From JAKFDI01 sp036676235 (GTDB lineage: Bacteria; Pseudomonadota; Gammaproteobacteria; Burkholderiales; Burkholderiaceae_C), in NCBI GenBank assembly GCA_036676235.1, contig JAKFDI010000110.1, positions 21,197 to 85,196 on the forward strand: a DNA stretch of 64,000 bases. The letters run 5' to 3'. Shown here one piece after another: positions 14,946 through 23,277 of the stretch. The notes under the pieces were generated by a model that worked only from the letters and a program-made list of their open reading frames with translations, ran no database searches and had not been told where the DNA came from. The position numbers and the translations under genes were made by a program. Positions within the stretch are counted from its first letter, which is position 1. Every line of letters begins with the position of its first letter.

Positions 14946-17900
14946 ATGAATAATGACCCCGCAGGCTCGACCTGGAAGAAGTGGGACCTGCACGTCCATA
15001 CGCCGTCGTCCGTCGTTCACAACTATCCCGGGACCGAAGACGAAGCTTGGGAAGCCTTTCTGCAAGACCTCGAAGCCCTGCCTGCCGACTTCAAAGTCAT
15101 CGGCATCAACGACTACATCTTCATCGACGGATACGAGCGAGTGCGCAAGGCCAAGCTTGAGCAGGGTCGCCTAAAGAATATTGATCTGCTGCTGCCCGTC
15201 ATCGAGCTGCGACTTGACAAATTTGCGGGGGTGGTCAAAAAGGACAAAGACGGCACCTATTCCCAATCAGGATGGAACCGTATCAACCTGCATGTCGTCT
15301 TCGACGCGCTGGACCCTGAAATCATCCGCCAGCAATTCTTGGGGTCGCTCACCCCAAGCTACAACCTAATCCCCGACTCCACGGGATGGAACGGCAAGTG
15401 GAAGGGCGTCATCACGCGCGACAGCCTGACCGAGCTGGGCCAAATGATCATCGACTCGGCGCCGCCCGAGAAGAGGGCCGACTATGCGACGCCGCTGCAA
15501 GAGGGGTTCAATAACCTGTGCGTAAGCCTGGAAAAGGTTGTCGAGGCGCTCGACAAGCACTACTTGGCAGGCAAGTACCTAATTGCCGTTGGAAAGACCG
15601 AGTGGGACAACCTCAAGTGGGACGATCAGTCAATCGCGGAGAAGCGCAACATCATCAACAGGGCCGATTTAGTCTTCACCGCGGCGGCGAATCCGGCCGC
15701 CTACGATGCGGCGCGCAGAAGGCTTTTGGACTCCAACGTTAAGGCCACGCTGCTGGATTGCTCCGACGCCCATGCCCTGAGCAGCGAGGAGAACAAGGAC
15801 CGCATCGGCAACTGCCTCACCTGGATCAAGGCTGACGCCACCTTCGACGGACTGGTCCAAGCCGTCACTGAGTTCGAGGAGCGCGTGTTCATCGGCGACA
15901 CTCCGCCGAAACGACTGCTTGTCGAGGCCCACCGCACCAAATACATCTCCAGGATTCGTGTCGATCGAAGGCCAGGCTCGACATTGCAAGAGCCTTGGTT
16001 CAATGTCGATCTGCCGCTGAACCCCGACTTGGTCGCGATCATTGGCAACAAAGGCAGCGGGAAAAGCGCCTTGGCCGATATTGCGGCGTTAGCTGGCGAT
16101 ACCAAAAACGTCAAGGGCTTCTCGTTCCTTAACGAGAAGCGCTTTCGAAACCCGCGCGGCAAGCTGGCAGCCCAATTCGTCGGCACGCTGGGCTGGCACG
16201 ATGGGACGGGGTCCGAGCGGCAGCTCGACCAAGACCCTCCGGAAACCAGCGTCGAACGCGTCAAATACCTGCCGCAGAGCTATCTCGAAACGCTGTGCAA
16301 CGAGCTTGGCGACGGAAGCTCATCGACATTCGACACCGAGTTGCGCAAGATCATCTATACGCACGTCCCTAAGGATGCCAGGCTGGGATATGCCTCGATG
16401 GATGAGCTGCTCGACTTTAAGGTCGCAGAGATCGATCGCGCTCGAGCCCAGGTCGCCAAGGAAATCTCCAAAGTCAACGCCGACATCCTAAATATCGAGC
16501 GTCGACTGACGCCGGAGTTCAAGCAATCGCTGCAGCAGCAGCTCGACACCAAGGCTGCTGAGCTTGCCTCCCTAGAGACGGCCATGCCAATCCCCGTGGC
16601 GGATCCTGCGGCGTCGGAGGCGGCCCTGCAAGAGTCCAAGGCTGCTACCGACAAGATCCAAGCGTTGGAGGGCGATCTTCAGAAGCTGCGCGATGAAGAG
16701 AAGCAGCTGCGGGACAAGAAGGGTGCAGAGACCAAGCGACAAGCGGTCCTAAGTCGGATTGGTCAAGCCATCGCGAATCATCGCAAGGCCCATGATCACT
16801 TTGTCGTGGAACTGGTCCCCATGCTGGCGGAGGTCGGGGGCTCGCTGAAGGCAGAGGATCTGGTCGATTTGCGGGTGGACACCGCGAAGCTCGACGCGAT
16901 TGGCACGTCCGCCAAGGAGTCGATCACCGCCATCGACGCAGCTCTCGACAACCAGGAGCCGGGCGGCCTCAACAAGCGCAGGGAAGTCATCGAGGCTTCC
17001 ATCGCTGGCCTCAAAGCCCAGCTCGGTGAGAAGCAGCGGCTCTTCATCATCTTTAAGGAACAGCTCGCCAAGTGGGAGCGCGCAAAAGACGAACTGGTCG
17101 GCGGCAAAGAGAAGCCCCAGTCGATCGAATGGTTCAAAGCGGAGATCGTGTCGCTTGAGAGCCTTCCCGCCAAGCTCGCCGTGCAGCGCGCCACCCGCGC
17201 GGAGCTTGTCAGAAGGGTTCACGAGCAGATTGCTAAGGCGGTCGAGGAATATCGCCGCCTGTATGAGCCCGTGCAGCAGTTCGTCAAGTCCGCGGCGCAG
17301 ATGGACATGCATCTGCCTCTCGACTTCGACGTGCGCATCGAAGAGTCTAACTTTCAAGAGCAGTTCTTCCCTCGCATCAATCGCCAAGCGCGGGGCAGCT
17401 TCTCCGGCGTCGAAGAAAGTGCCATGCTCATGCGAGGCCTGCTCACGGAGGCCGACTTCGAGAATGTCGAGTCCACGCTCAGGTTCCTCGACGCGATCGA
17501 CGACATGCTCCACTTCGACAGGCGCGAATCCGGCGCAGGACGGGAGACCAAGATCGTCGACCAGCTCCGTGGCAGCCGCGATCCGCAGGAGCTTTTCGAC
17601 TTCCTCTACGGCTTGGGCTACCTCTCCCCGCGGTATTCGCTCACGTTCGACCATCAGGAGATCGGCCAACTCTCTCCGGGCGAGCGCGGGCTGCTTCTGC
17701 TGGTGTTCTACCTGCTGGTGGACAAGGACGACATTCCGATCATCATTGACCAGCCCGAGGAGAACCTCGACAACCAGACTATCTTCAAAGTGCTGGTCAA
17801 GTGCATCAAGGCAGCCAAGCAGCGGCGCCAGGTCATCATGGTGACGCATAACCCAAATCTTGCGGTGGTCTGCGACGCCGAGCAGATCATCAGCGCGACT

Positions 17901-18035
17901 TGCGACAAGGCGGCCAGCGCCTTCAACTATGTGTCGGGGGGCATCGAGTCGCCAGCCATCAAAGCTAAGGTTGTCGAAATCCTCGAAGGCACCGAACCCG
18001 CCTTCAGGAATCGCAAGCAGAAATACGGCCTTTGA
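14946..18035 (+). CDS. PHP-domain SMC-like ATPase (TrlF-type), candidate defence protein
   Basis: 1,029 residues. The N-terminus is a PHP phosphoesterase domain: WDLHVHT with H16 and H18, and a later SDAH with D274 and H276 as metal ligands. Then comes an SMC/RecF-like ATPase split by a coiled coil: Walker A GNKGSGKS at 367-374, long heptad-rich arms about 490-780, signature LSPGERG at 909-915, Walker B IIIDQPEEN with D935, E938, E939, and H968. RefSeq groups such layouts, from memory, as TrlF family AAA-like ATPases. I infer an ATP-gated nuclease or phosphatase acting on nucleic acid. Codon use is more A/T-rich than the neighbours, suggesting acquisition. The substrate is unknown. Confidence 0.85.
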   Translation: MNNDPAGSTWKKWDLHVHTPSSVVHNYPGTEDEAWEAFLQDLEALPADFKVIGINDYIFIDGYERVRKAKLEQGRLKNIDLLLPVIELRLDKFAGVVKKDKDGTYSQSGWNRINLHVVFDALDPEIIRQQFLGSLTPSYNLIPDSTGWNGKWKGVITRDSLTELGQMIIDSAPPEKRADYATPLQEGFNNLCVSLEKVVEALDKHYLAGKYLIAVGKTEWDNLKWDDQSIAEKRNIINRADLVFTAAANPAAYDAARRRLLDSNVKATLLDCSDAHALSSEENKDRIGNCLTWIKADATFDGLVQAVTEFEERVFIGDTPPKRLLVEAHRTKYISRIRVDRRPGSTLQEPWFNVDLPLNPDLVAIIGNKGSGKSALADIAALAGDTKNVKGFSFLNEKRFRNPRGKLAAQFVGTLGWHDGTGSERQLDQDPPETSVERVKYLPQSYLETLCNELGDGSSSTFDTELRKIIYTHVPKDARLGYASMDELLDFKVAEIDRARAQVAKEISKVNADILNIERRLTPEFKQSLQQQLDTKAAELASLETAMPIPVADPAASEAALQESKAATDKIQALEGDLQKLRDEEKQLRDKKGAETKRQAVLSRIGQAIANHRKAHDHFVVELVPMLAEVGGSLKAEDLVDLRVDTAKLDAIGTSAKESITAIDAALDNQEPGGLNKRREVIEASIAGLKAQLGEKQRLFIIFKEQLAKWERAKDELVGGKEKPQSIEWFKAEIVSLESLPAKLAVQRATRAELVRRVHEQIAKAVEEYRRLYEPVQQFVKSAAQMDMHLPLDFDVRIEESNFQEQFFPRINRQARGSFSGVEESAMLMRGLLTEADFENVESTLRFLDAIDDMLHFDRRESGAGRETKIVDQLRGSRDPQELFDFLYGLGYLSPRYSLTFDHQEIGQLSPGERGLLLLVFYLLVDKDDIPIIIDQPEENLDNQTIFKVLVKCIKAAKQRRQVIMVTHNPNLAVVCDAEQIISATCDKAASAFNYVSGGIESPAIKAKVVEILEGTEPAFRNRKQKYGL

Positions 18036-18214
18036 AGCCGACGCTGCGCTGAAGAAGCAAGGATTGCCGTCGACCTTCGCTGTTTTTCTTCACTATCCCG
18101 CGCTGCTGCGGAAGATGCTCTCAGGACAGGAGTCCATGCCAACGTTCCGCAGCGTTCGACCTGGAGCTTTGGGGTGACAAAATCATGGCTGCGGACGTCG
18201 CGTCTAAGTCGAGA

Positions 18215-18339
18215 GCCGTCCGTGCGAACGGACGGCACCGGCGCTCCGATAGGAGCGCAGCCATGCCGCCCCTCACGAGCGACCCAGCCATCGCTCCGTA
18301 ACGCGTGGATCGCGCCAGGCGAATCGCCTTGGCGCGATC
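18215..18339. other. Three successive hairpins in the gap 18036-18354
   Basis: Stem GCCGTCCGT/ACGGACGGC at 18215-18236 with loop GCGA. Stem GCGCTCC/GGAGCGC at 18241-18258 with loop GATA. A long stem of about 15 bp with one bulge at 18308-18339 (GATCGCGCC ... GGCGCGATC). The third lies just beyond the stop of the small minus-strand gene and may terminate it. No gene is visible in the rest of the gap. None has a strong U-tract. Confidence 0.6.
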
Positions 18340-18354
18340 TGCTTGTCTAGATAG

Positions 18355-18504
18355 TCAGGCCGCCGCCGGCGTGGAGGTCGGAGTCACCGCCTTCGGGGGC
18401 TGGGTGCCATCGGACTTGCGGCGCTTCCTGCCGCTTGCTGTCTTGCGGACTTGCTTGGCAGAAATGGTTCTCTTGCCTACACGCTTCTTCTTTGCCAGTG
18501 CCAT
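18355..18504 (-). CDS. Small lysine/arginine-rich protein
   Basis: 49 residues: MALAKKKRVGKRTISAKQVR at the start, then a K/R-rich stretch and a Pro/Thr/Ala tail. The net charge is strongly positive with no hydrophobic core, suggesting an unstructured nucleic-acid-binding or nucleoid peptide. AAAGGAT lies eight bases before the ATG, and the long hairpin at 18308-18339 lies just past the stop. No family is recognised. The tail composition recalls the HU tail at 828-1178. Its small size leaves some doubt that it is expressed. Confidence 0.55.
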   Translation of the reverse strand: MALAKKKRVGKRTISAKQVRKTASGRKRRKSDGTQPPKAVTPTSTPAAA

Positions 18505-18767
18505 TTCGGATCCTTTTGAGTAAAGAAGTCGAGGATACAGGTGGCACGGATGCCCAGCCGTCCCGGAGCGGCTGGTCCTCGATGGGGGGGTGGTGTCCTC
18601 AGCATGTCGGCAACTACGCGGTCCAACGGGTGCGTGGGTGCGGGGCCGACGGGCGGAGGCGAGATCTGGTCCGCAGACGTCTTCTTGGGGTCGTCCCGAG
18701 ACGTCCACCGATCCGTCAGGTCGGCGTCCGTCGACGTTCGGGTCCTCCGCCCCGTGAGCCGCAGCCC

Positions 18768-19664
18768 TCAAACCGTCAATGCAGCGCTGCGCTCACACAG
18801 AAAATCGATGAACAGCCGCATCCGAAGCGGCATGTGACGTGCCGCCGGATAGAGCACCGAGAACGGACGTGACCGGCCGCCGTAGCGCCGCAGCACCTCG
18901 ACCAGCGCGCCGCTCTCCAGATCGTGCTTCACGACGAACCGATGCGTTTGCGCCAAGCCGGCACCGGCACGCGCCAGGGTGGCGACGGCCAGCACGTCAT
19001 CCGTCACGGTGCAGCTGCCTGCGGTTTCAAGCGCCACATCCCGTCCGTCAACACGAAACTCCCACGGCACGCGCTGGCCGGTGCGCGGAAGCAGGAACTG
19101 GATGCATTCGTGGGACGCCAGGTCGTCCAAAGATTTCGGCCTGCCCGCCGCCTTCAGGTAACGGGGCGACGCGACCACGGCCAGCTCGGCATCCATCAGC
19201 TTGCGTGCGACCAGACCCGATTCCGGCGGCGTGCGTGCACGGATCGCCAGGTCGAACCCGTCGGCGGTGAAGTCGACGTTGCGGTTGCTCACCTGCACTT
19301 CCAGTTGAACCTGCGGGCAGCGCTTGCGAAACGCCGGCAGCAAGGGCAGCAGGATGGAATGCCCGAACGTCGTGGACACGCTGATGCGGATCAGGCCGGC
19401 CGCTTCGGCCTGCTGGCCGGTCACCTCACGTTCGGCTTCGGCGATCTGTGCCAACGCCGGTTTGCATTGGCCGTAGTAGGTTCGGCCGGCATCGGTCAAG
19501 CGAATCCTGCGTGTGCTGCGCAGGAACAGGCGCACCGCCAGGCGTTCCTCCAGCCTGCCCACCGCGCGGCTCACGGCAGCAGGCGTGAGGCCGACCTGTA
19601 CCGCGGCGGCGGTGAAGCTTTCGAGTTCGGCCGCCAGGCAGAACAGTTCGATGCTGCTCAGCAT
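18768..19664 (-). CDS. LysR-family transcriptional regulator
   Basis: 298 residues from ATG 19664 (a GTG at 19688 would add eight). HTH: ELESFTAAAVQVGLTPAAVS followed by RAVGRLEERLAVRLF. The effector domain begins about residue 85 (GLIRISVSTTFGHSILLPLL) and is of the CrgA/DmlR subgroup. It is divergent from the flavodoxin-tautomerase-NTF2-MFS operon starting at 19793, with a LysR-box-like sequence between, so that operon is its probable target. Confidence 0.92.
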   Translation of the reverse strand: MLSSIELFCLAAELESFTAAAVQVGLTPAAVSRAVGRLEERLAVRLFLRSTRRIRLTDAGRTYYGQCKPALAQIAEAEREVTGQQAEAAGLIRISVSTTFGHSILLPLLPAFRKRCPQVQLEVQVSNRNVDFTADGFDLAIRARTPPESGLVARKLMDAELAVVASPRYLKAAGRPKSLDDLASHECIQFLLPRTGQRVPWEFRVDGRDVALETAGSCTVTDDVLAVATLARAGAGLAQTHRFVVKHDLESGALVEVLRRYGGRSRPFSVLYPAARHMPLRMRLFIDFLCERSAALTV

Positions 19665-19692
19665 CACGCCGGGTGAAGTTCGGCTCACGGGT

Positions 19693-19715
19693 TACTCAAT
19701 GTAATGAATGAAGTA
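19693..19715. promoter_or_regulatory. LysR-box-like imperfect palindrome
   Basis: TACTCAAT-N7-ATGAAGTA, with six of eight arm positions matching, lies in the 128-base space between the LysR gene and the flavodoxin gene. It is A/T-rich compared with its surroundings and contains the T-N11-A form expected of LysR sites. Binding is inferred. Confidence 0.45.
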
Positions 19716-19792
19716 CCGGCTGGCCAGTTTATCCACGGCACGCGGATGAATACGCTCTCGCCCATCGATTCACCCTCCTTGGAGCCAGCAGC

Positions 19793-20347
19793 GTGTCATC
19801 TGCAATCAGCATCGTCTTCCATAGCGGCTACGGCCACACCGAGAACCTGGCGCGCGCCGTGGCAGAAGGCGGCGGCGGCATGCTGCTGTCCATCGACGCG
19901 CAAGGCGATCTCGCGCCCGAGGCGTGGGAACGCCTCGGCGCCTCGCGCGCCATCGTCTTCGGCTCGCCGACCTACATGGGCAACGTGAGTTGGCAGTTCA
20001 AGAAGTTCGCCGATGCCAGCGCCGCCGTGTGGGCGAAGCAGGGCTGGAAAGACAAGCTGGCCGCGGGCTTGACCAACAGCGCCGGCATCAACGGCGACAA
20101 GCTCGCCGCGCTGCACGCCATGTTCACCCTGTCACAGCAGCACGGCATGTTGTGGGTCGGCACGGGCATGCTGCCGGCGAACGCCAAGTCGTCGACGCGC
20201 AACGATCTCAACTACCTCGCGTCGTTCGCCGGCCTGATGGCTGCAACGCCCGCGGATGCATCGGTGGACGAAATGAACGACGGCGATCTCGCCACCGCGC
20301 GGGCTTTCGGCCAGCGCATTGCAGACATCGTGCGTCGTCACAACTGA
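19793..20347 (+). CDS. Flavodoxin-family protein (WrbA / NAD(P)H:quinone oxidoreductase-like)
   Basis: 184 residues. The FMN-phosphate loop is at the N-terminus (HSGYGHTENLARAV), and GSPTYMGNVSWQFKKF is the second flavin contact. These features match WrbA-like flavodoxins that reduce quinones by two electrons. The GTG start at 19793 is preceded by TTGGAG. It heads an operon with a tautomerase, an NTF2-like protein and an MFS transporter, so it may handle quinones or electrophiles that the LysR protein senses. Confidence 0.85.
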   Translation: MSSAISIVFHSGYGHTENLARAVAEGGGGMLLSIDAQGDLAPEAWERLGASRAIVFGSPTYMGNVSWQFKKFADASAAVWAKQGWKDKLAAGLTNSAGINGDKLAALHAMFTLSQQHGMLWVGTGMLPANAKSSTRNDLNYLASFAGLMAATPADASVDEMNDGDLATARAFGQRIADIVRRHN

Positions 20348-20356
20348 GGAGCGGCC

Positions 20357-20563
20357 ATGCCCTACGTGAACATCAAGGTCACACGCGAAGGCGTGACACG
20401 CGAGCAGAAGGCGGAACTGATCGCCGGCGTGACCGACCTGCTGCTGCGGGTGCTGCACAAGGACCCGCAGACGACCCATGTCGTGATCGATGAAATCGAC
20501 CTCGACAACTGGGGCCTCGCGGGCCTGCCGGTCCCGGCCTATCGGGAAAGGTCGCGATCATGA
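20357..20563 (+). CDS. 4-oxalocrotonate tautomerase-family protein
   Basis: 68 residues. MPYVNIKVTREG exposes the catalytic N-terminal proline after Met removal, and the short chain is normal for these beta-alpha-beta hexamers. Members tautomerise 2-hydroxy-dienoates or act on related enols. It lies nine bases after the flavodoxin gene and overlaps the next gene by four bases. A close paralogue, MPYVNIRITREG, is encoded at 47549-47770. Confidence 0.9.
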   Translation: MPYVNIKVTREGVTREQKAELIAGVTDLLLRVLHKDPQTTHVVIDEIDLDNWGLAGLPVPAYRERSRS

Positions 20564-20949
20564 ACACCGCGGCGTACGAAGAGGTCGCGGCGGCGCTGCA
20601 GGACTACTTCGACGGCCTGTACCACAGCGACACCTCGCGACTCGGCCGGGTGTTCCATCCGCAGGCCCACTACTACTGCGCGACCGACGGTCAACTGCTT
20701 CATCTCGACATGGCGCGCTACTTCCAGATCGTGGACCAGCGCCCGTCACCTGCCTCGCGCGGCGATCCACGCATGGATCGAATCCTCGCGATCGAGTTTG
20801 CCGGGCCGGTGACAGCGTTCGCGAGGGTCGAGTGCTCGATCGCGCCCAAGCACTTCACCGACTTCCTCACGCTGGTGAAGCTCGATGGACGCTGGCAAAT
20901 CGTTGCGAAGGTCTTTCACTACACGCTGGCGGCGGCGGCCCCCGATTGA
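20560..20949 (+). CDS. NTF2-like (SnoaL-type) small protein
   Basis: 129 residues with the cone-like alpha/beta NTF2 fold: a helical start (EEVAAALQDYFDGLYHSD), then FHPQAHYYC and a final strand pair DFLTLVKLDGRWQIVAKVFH. The family includes isomerases and binding proteins, and many members annotated as lumazine-binding are uncharacterised. It starts in an ATGA overlap with the tautomerase gene, so the two are translated together. No active-site residues can be assigned with confidence. Confidence 0.8.
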   Translation: MNTAAYEEVAAALQDYFDGLYHSDTSRLGRVFHPQAHYYCATDGQLLHLDMARYFQIVDQRPSPASRGDPRMDRILAIEFAGPVTAFARVECSIAPKHFTDFLTLVKLDGRWQIVAKVFHYTLAAAAPD

Positions 20950-21028
20950 CGCTGCGACAGATGCGCAGCCTGGCAAAGCGCCGCGCTCGCGGCTGCCCCG
21001 CATTCCGCGCTGTGTCCAAATGCGGTTC

Positions 21029-22249
21029 ATGACCGAAACCCCAAACCCGCGCACGGACCGCGCCACCCTGCTCGTCGTTGGCAGCGGCATCGTCGCCCTG
21101 GCGGTGGCCATGGGGATCGGCCGCTTCGCCTTCACGCCGCTGCTGCCGCTCATGCTGCGCGATGGCACGCTGAGCGCAGCCGCCGGTGCCGAATGGGCGG
21201 CGGCCAACTACGCGGGCTACCTGCTGGGGGCGCTCACCGCGGCCCGGTTCTCTGCCAATCCCCTGCGCGGGTTGAAGGTGGCGCTGCTCGGGGTCGCGCT
21301 TGCCACGCTGGCCGTGGCATGGGTCGGCGGTGAAGCGACCGTGCTCGTCGGCACCTTGCTGCGCGCCGGCGCCGGCGTCTTCAGCGCCTGGGCGCTGGTG
21401 TGCATCAGCAGTTGGGGTCTGGCGGAACTGGCGCGGCGGCAGGCCGCGCATCTGGGCGCGTGGATCTACACCGGGGTCGGCATCGGCATCGCGCTCGCGG
21501 GCGTGCTCGCCTGGCTCGGCGGGCATCAGCCGGCGCGATGGCTGTGGCTGGAGCTGGGCCTGATCGCCGCCGCAGGCGCCGCGTTCGTCGGGCTGAAACT
21601 GCATGATCGAAGCGCGGCGGCCGGGGCGCCGGCGGCGGGTCGCGCGCCGCCATCTCCGCAGGGCGCGTGGCGCGAGCACCTGCCGCTGGTGCTGTGCTAC
21701 GGCACCTTCGGCTTCGGCTACATCGTGCCGGCGACCTTTCTGCCCGCCATGGCTCGGCAGCAGGTGTCCGATCCGCTGGTGTTCGGGCTCACGTGGCCGC
21801 TGTTCGGGCTGGCGGCGGCGTTCTCCGTCGTGGCGGCCGCCCGCTGGCTGTCGGCGTGGCCGCGCCGGCGGGTGTGGGCGATGGCGCAAGGCACGATGGC
21901 GCTCGGTACCGCGCTGCCGCTGGTCTCGCAGACGCTGTGGTCGCTCGCCGCTTCGGCGGTGCTGGTGGGCGGCACGTTCGTGGTGGCCACCATGGCGGGC
22001 CTGCAACTCGCGCGTGAAGTGACGCCCGCCAATCCGACGCCGCTTCTGGCGCGGATGACGGTCGCCTTCGCTGCCGGCCAGATCATCGGCCCTTTGCTGG
22101 TGCGCGCGCTCGGCCCTGGGCTGCTGGCCGGCTGGGATGCGTTGGCTTGGGCCAATGCGGCGGCCACTGTCTTGCTGCTGCTCACTGCTGCCTGGCTGTG
22201 GCGCGGCTCGCCGCCGCTTCGTTCGACCGTCGCCAAGGCGGTCCGATGA
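21029..22249 (+). CDS. YbfB/YjiJ-family MFS transporter
   Basis: 406 residues with about twelve hydrophobic helices. The first helix carries AMGIGRFAFTPLLPLM, the hallmark GxGRFxxxPLLP of YbfB/YjiJ proteins. Two starts nine bases apart are possible (21020 and 21029). It is the last gene of the flavodoxin operon, about 80 bases downstream of the NTF2-like gene. It is probably an exporter of a small organic compound; substrates of this family are not known. Confidence 0.88.
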   Translation: MTETPNPRTDRATLLVVGSGIVALAVAMGIGRFAFTPLLPLMLRDGTLSAAAGAEWAAANYAGYLLGALTAARFSANPLRGLKVALLGVALATLAVAWVGGEATVLVGTLLRAGAGVFSAWALVCISSWGLAELARRQAAHLGAWIYTGVGIGIALAGVLAWLGGHQPARWLWLELGLIAAAGAAFVGLKLHDRSAAAGAPAAGRAPPSPQGAWREHLPLVLCYGTFGFGYIVPATFLPAMARQQVSDPLVFGLTWPLFGLAAAFSVVAAARWLSAWPRRRVWAMAQGTMALGTALPLVSQTLWSLAASAVLVGGTFVVATMAGLQLAREVTPANPTPLLARMTVAFAAGQIIGPLLVRALGPGLLAGWDALAWANAAATVLLLLTAAWLWRGSPPLRSTVAKAVR

Positions 22250-22342
22250 ATCCGCTGCGTTGAAGATGCCCGCCGGGGACCTTCATGAAACGAGGTGGCT
22301 CGGCGGCACGGCCGGCGCAGCGGTGAGCCGCCTCGGGGCAAC

Positions 22343-23179
22343 TCAGCCGAGCAGCGCGCGCGTCGCCTTCACGATCGATTGCCCCGTGACATCGACGATC
22401 TTGCGCGCAGCCATCGCCGAGGCCGCCGCCGAGGATTGATAGCGGAAGCGCGGCGCATCGCTCGTCACCGCCTCGAGGATGACCGCGGCCACGCCCTCCG
22501 GTGTTTCGCCGCCACCTGTCATCAAAGCCGCCAAGGCATCGTTGTAGCGGCCCGTCATGGCGATGTACGGATCCTCTTCGTCGGGGGCGCCGACCTTGCC
22601 GGCCATGTTCGAGAAGAAGGCGGTGCGCACGGGCCCCGGCTCGACGACGCTGACCTGCACGTCGAACGCCGCCATCACGGGAGCCAAGCCTTCCATCAAG
22701 CCTTCGACCGCGAACTTGGCCGCGTTGTAGGCGTCGCTGAACGGCATCGCGATGAGGCCGTTCATGCTGGTCACGGTCACGATGCACCCGCGCCGCGCGG
22801 CTCGCATCGCGGGCAGCACGGCCTGCGTCATGCGCGCCACGCCCCAGAAGTTCACGTCCATCGACGCGGCCATCTCGGCGAGCGTGAGCTGTTCGAGCGT
22901 GCCGCGATGCCCGATGCCGGCGTTGTTCACCAGCACGTCGATGCGGCCGTGATCGGCGAGCACGCGCTCTACCAGGGTCGCCACCGACGTGTCATCGGTG
23001 ACGTCGAGTCGTCTCACGTCGAGCGTCACGCCCGCAGTGGCCGCCTGGTCGAGAACACTCGCCTGGCCTCGCTCATCCCGAACCGTGGCGATGACGGTGT
23101 GGCCAGCCTTCGCCAGCGCAAGCGCCGTGGCAAGGCCGATTCCGGACGACGTTCCGGTGACGATGGCGATGGGGCTCAT
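22343..23179 (-). CDS. Classical SDR-family oxidoreductase
   Basis: 278 residues: TGTSSGIG at 8-15, NNAG at 85-88, and the catalytic S138, Y151, K155. The C-terminal extension (MAARKIVDVTGQSIVKATRA) is longer than in FabG. It is transcribed after the LysR gene at 23278-24198 on the same strand with 98 bases between. It converges with the MFS gene. Substrate not predictable; unlike the protein at 11083 it keeps all cofactor and catalytic residues. Confidence 0.9.
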   Translation of the reverse strand: MSPIAIVTGTSSGIGLATALALAKAGHTVIATVRDERGQASVLDQAATAGVTLDVRRLDVTDDTSVATLVERVLADHGRIDVLVNNAGIGHRGTLEQLTLAEMAASMDVNFWGVARMTQAVLPAMRAARRGCIVTVTSMNGLIAMPFSDAYNAAKFAVEGLMEGLAPVMAAFDVQVSVVEPGPVRTAFFSNMAGKVGAPDEEDPYIAMTGRYNDALAALMTGGGETPEGVAAVILEAVTSDAPRFRYQSSAAASAMAARKIVDVTGQSIVKATRALLG

Positions 23180-23277
23180 GGGTCCTCCGTGGAAAGAAGC
23201 GAAGCGGCACTCTATTCCGTGCTGGTGGTTGAGCCGCAGCTTTCGCGTGGCCGAAACGGGCCGGCCGATTCCATCGA

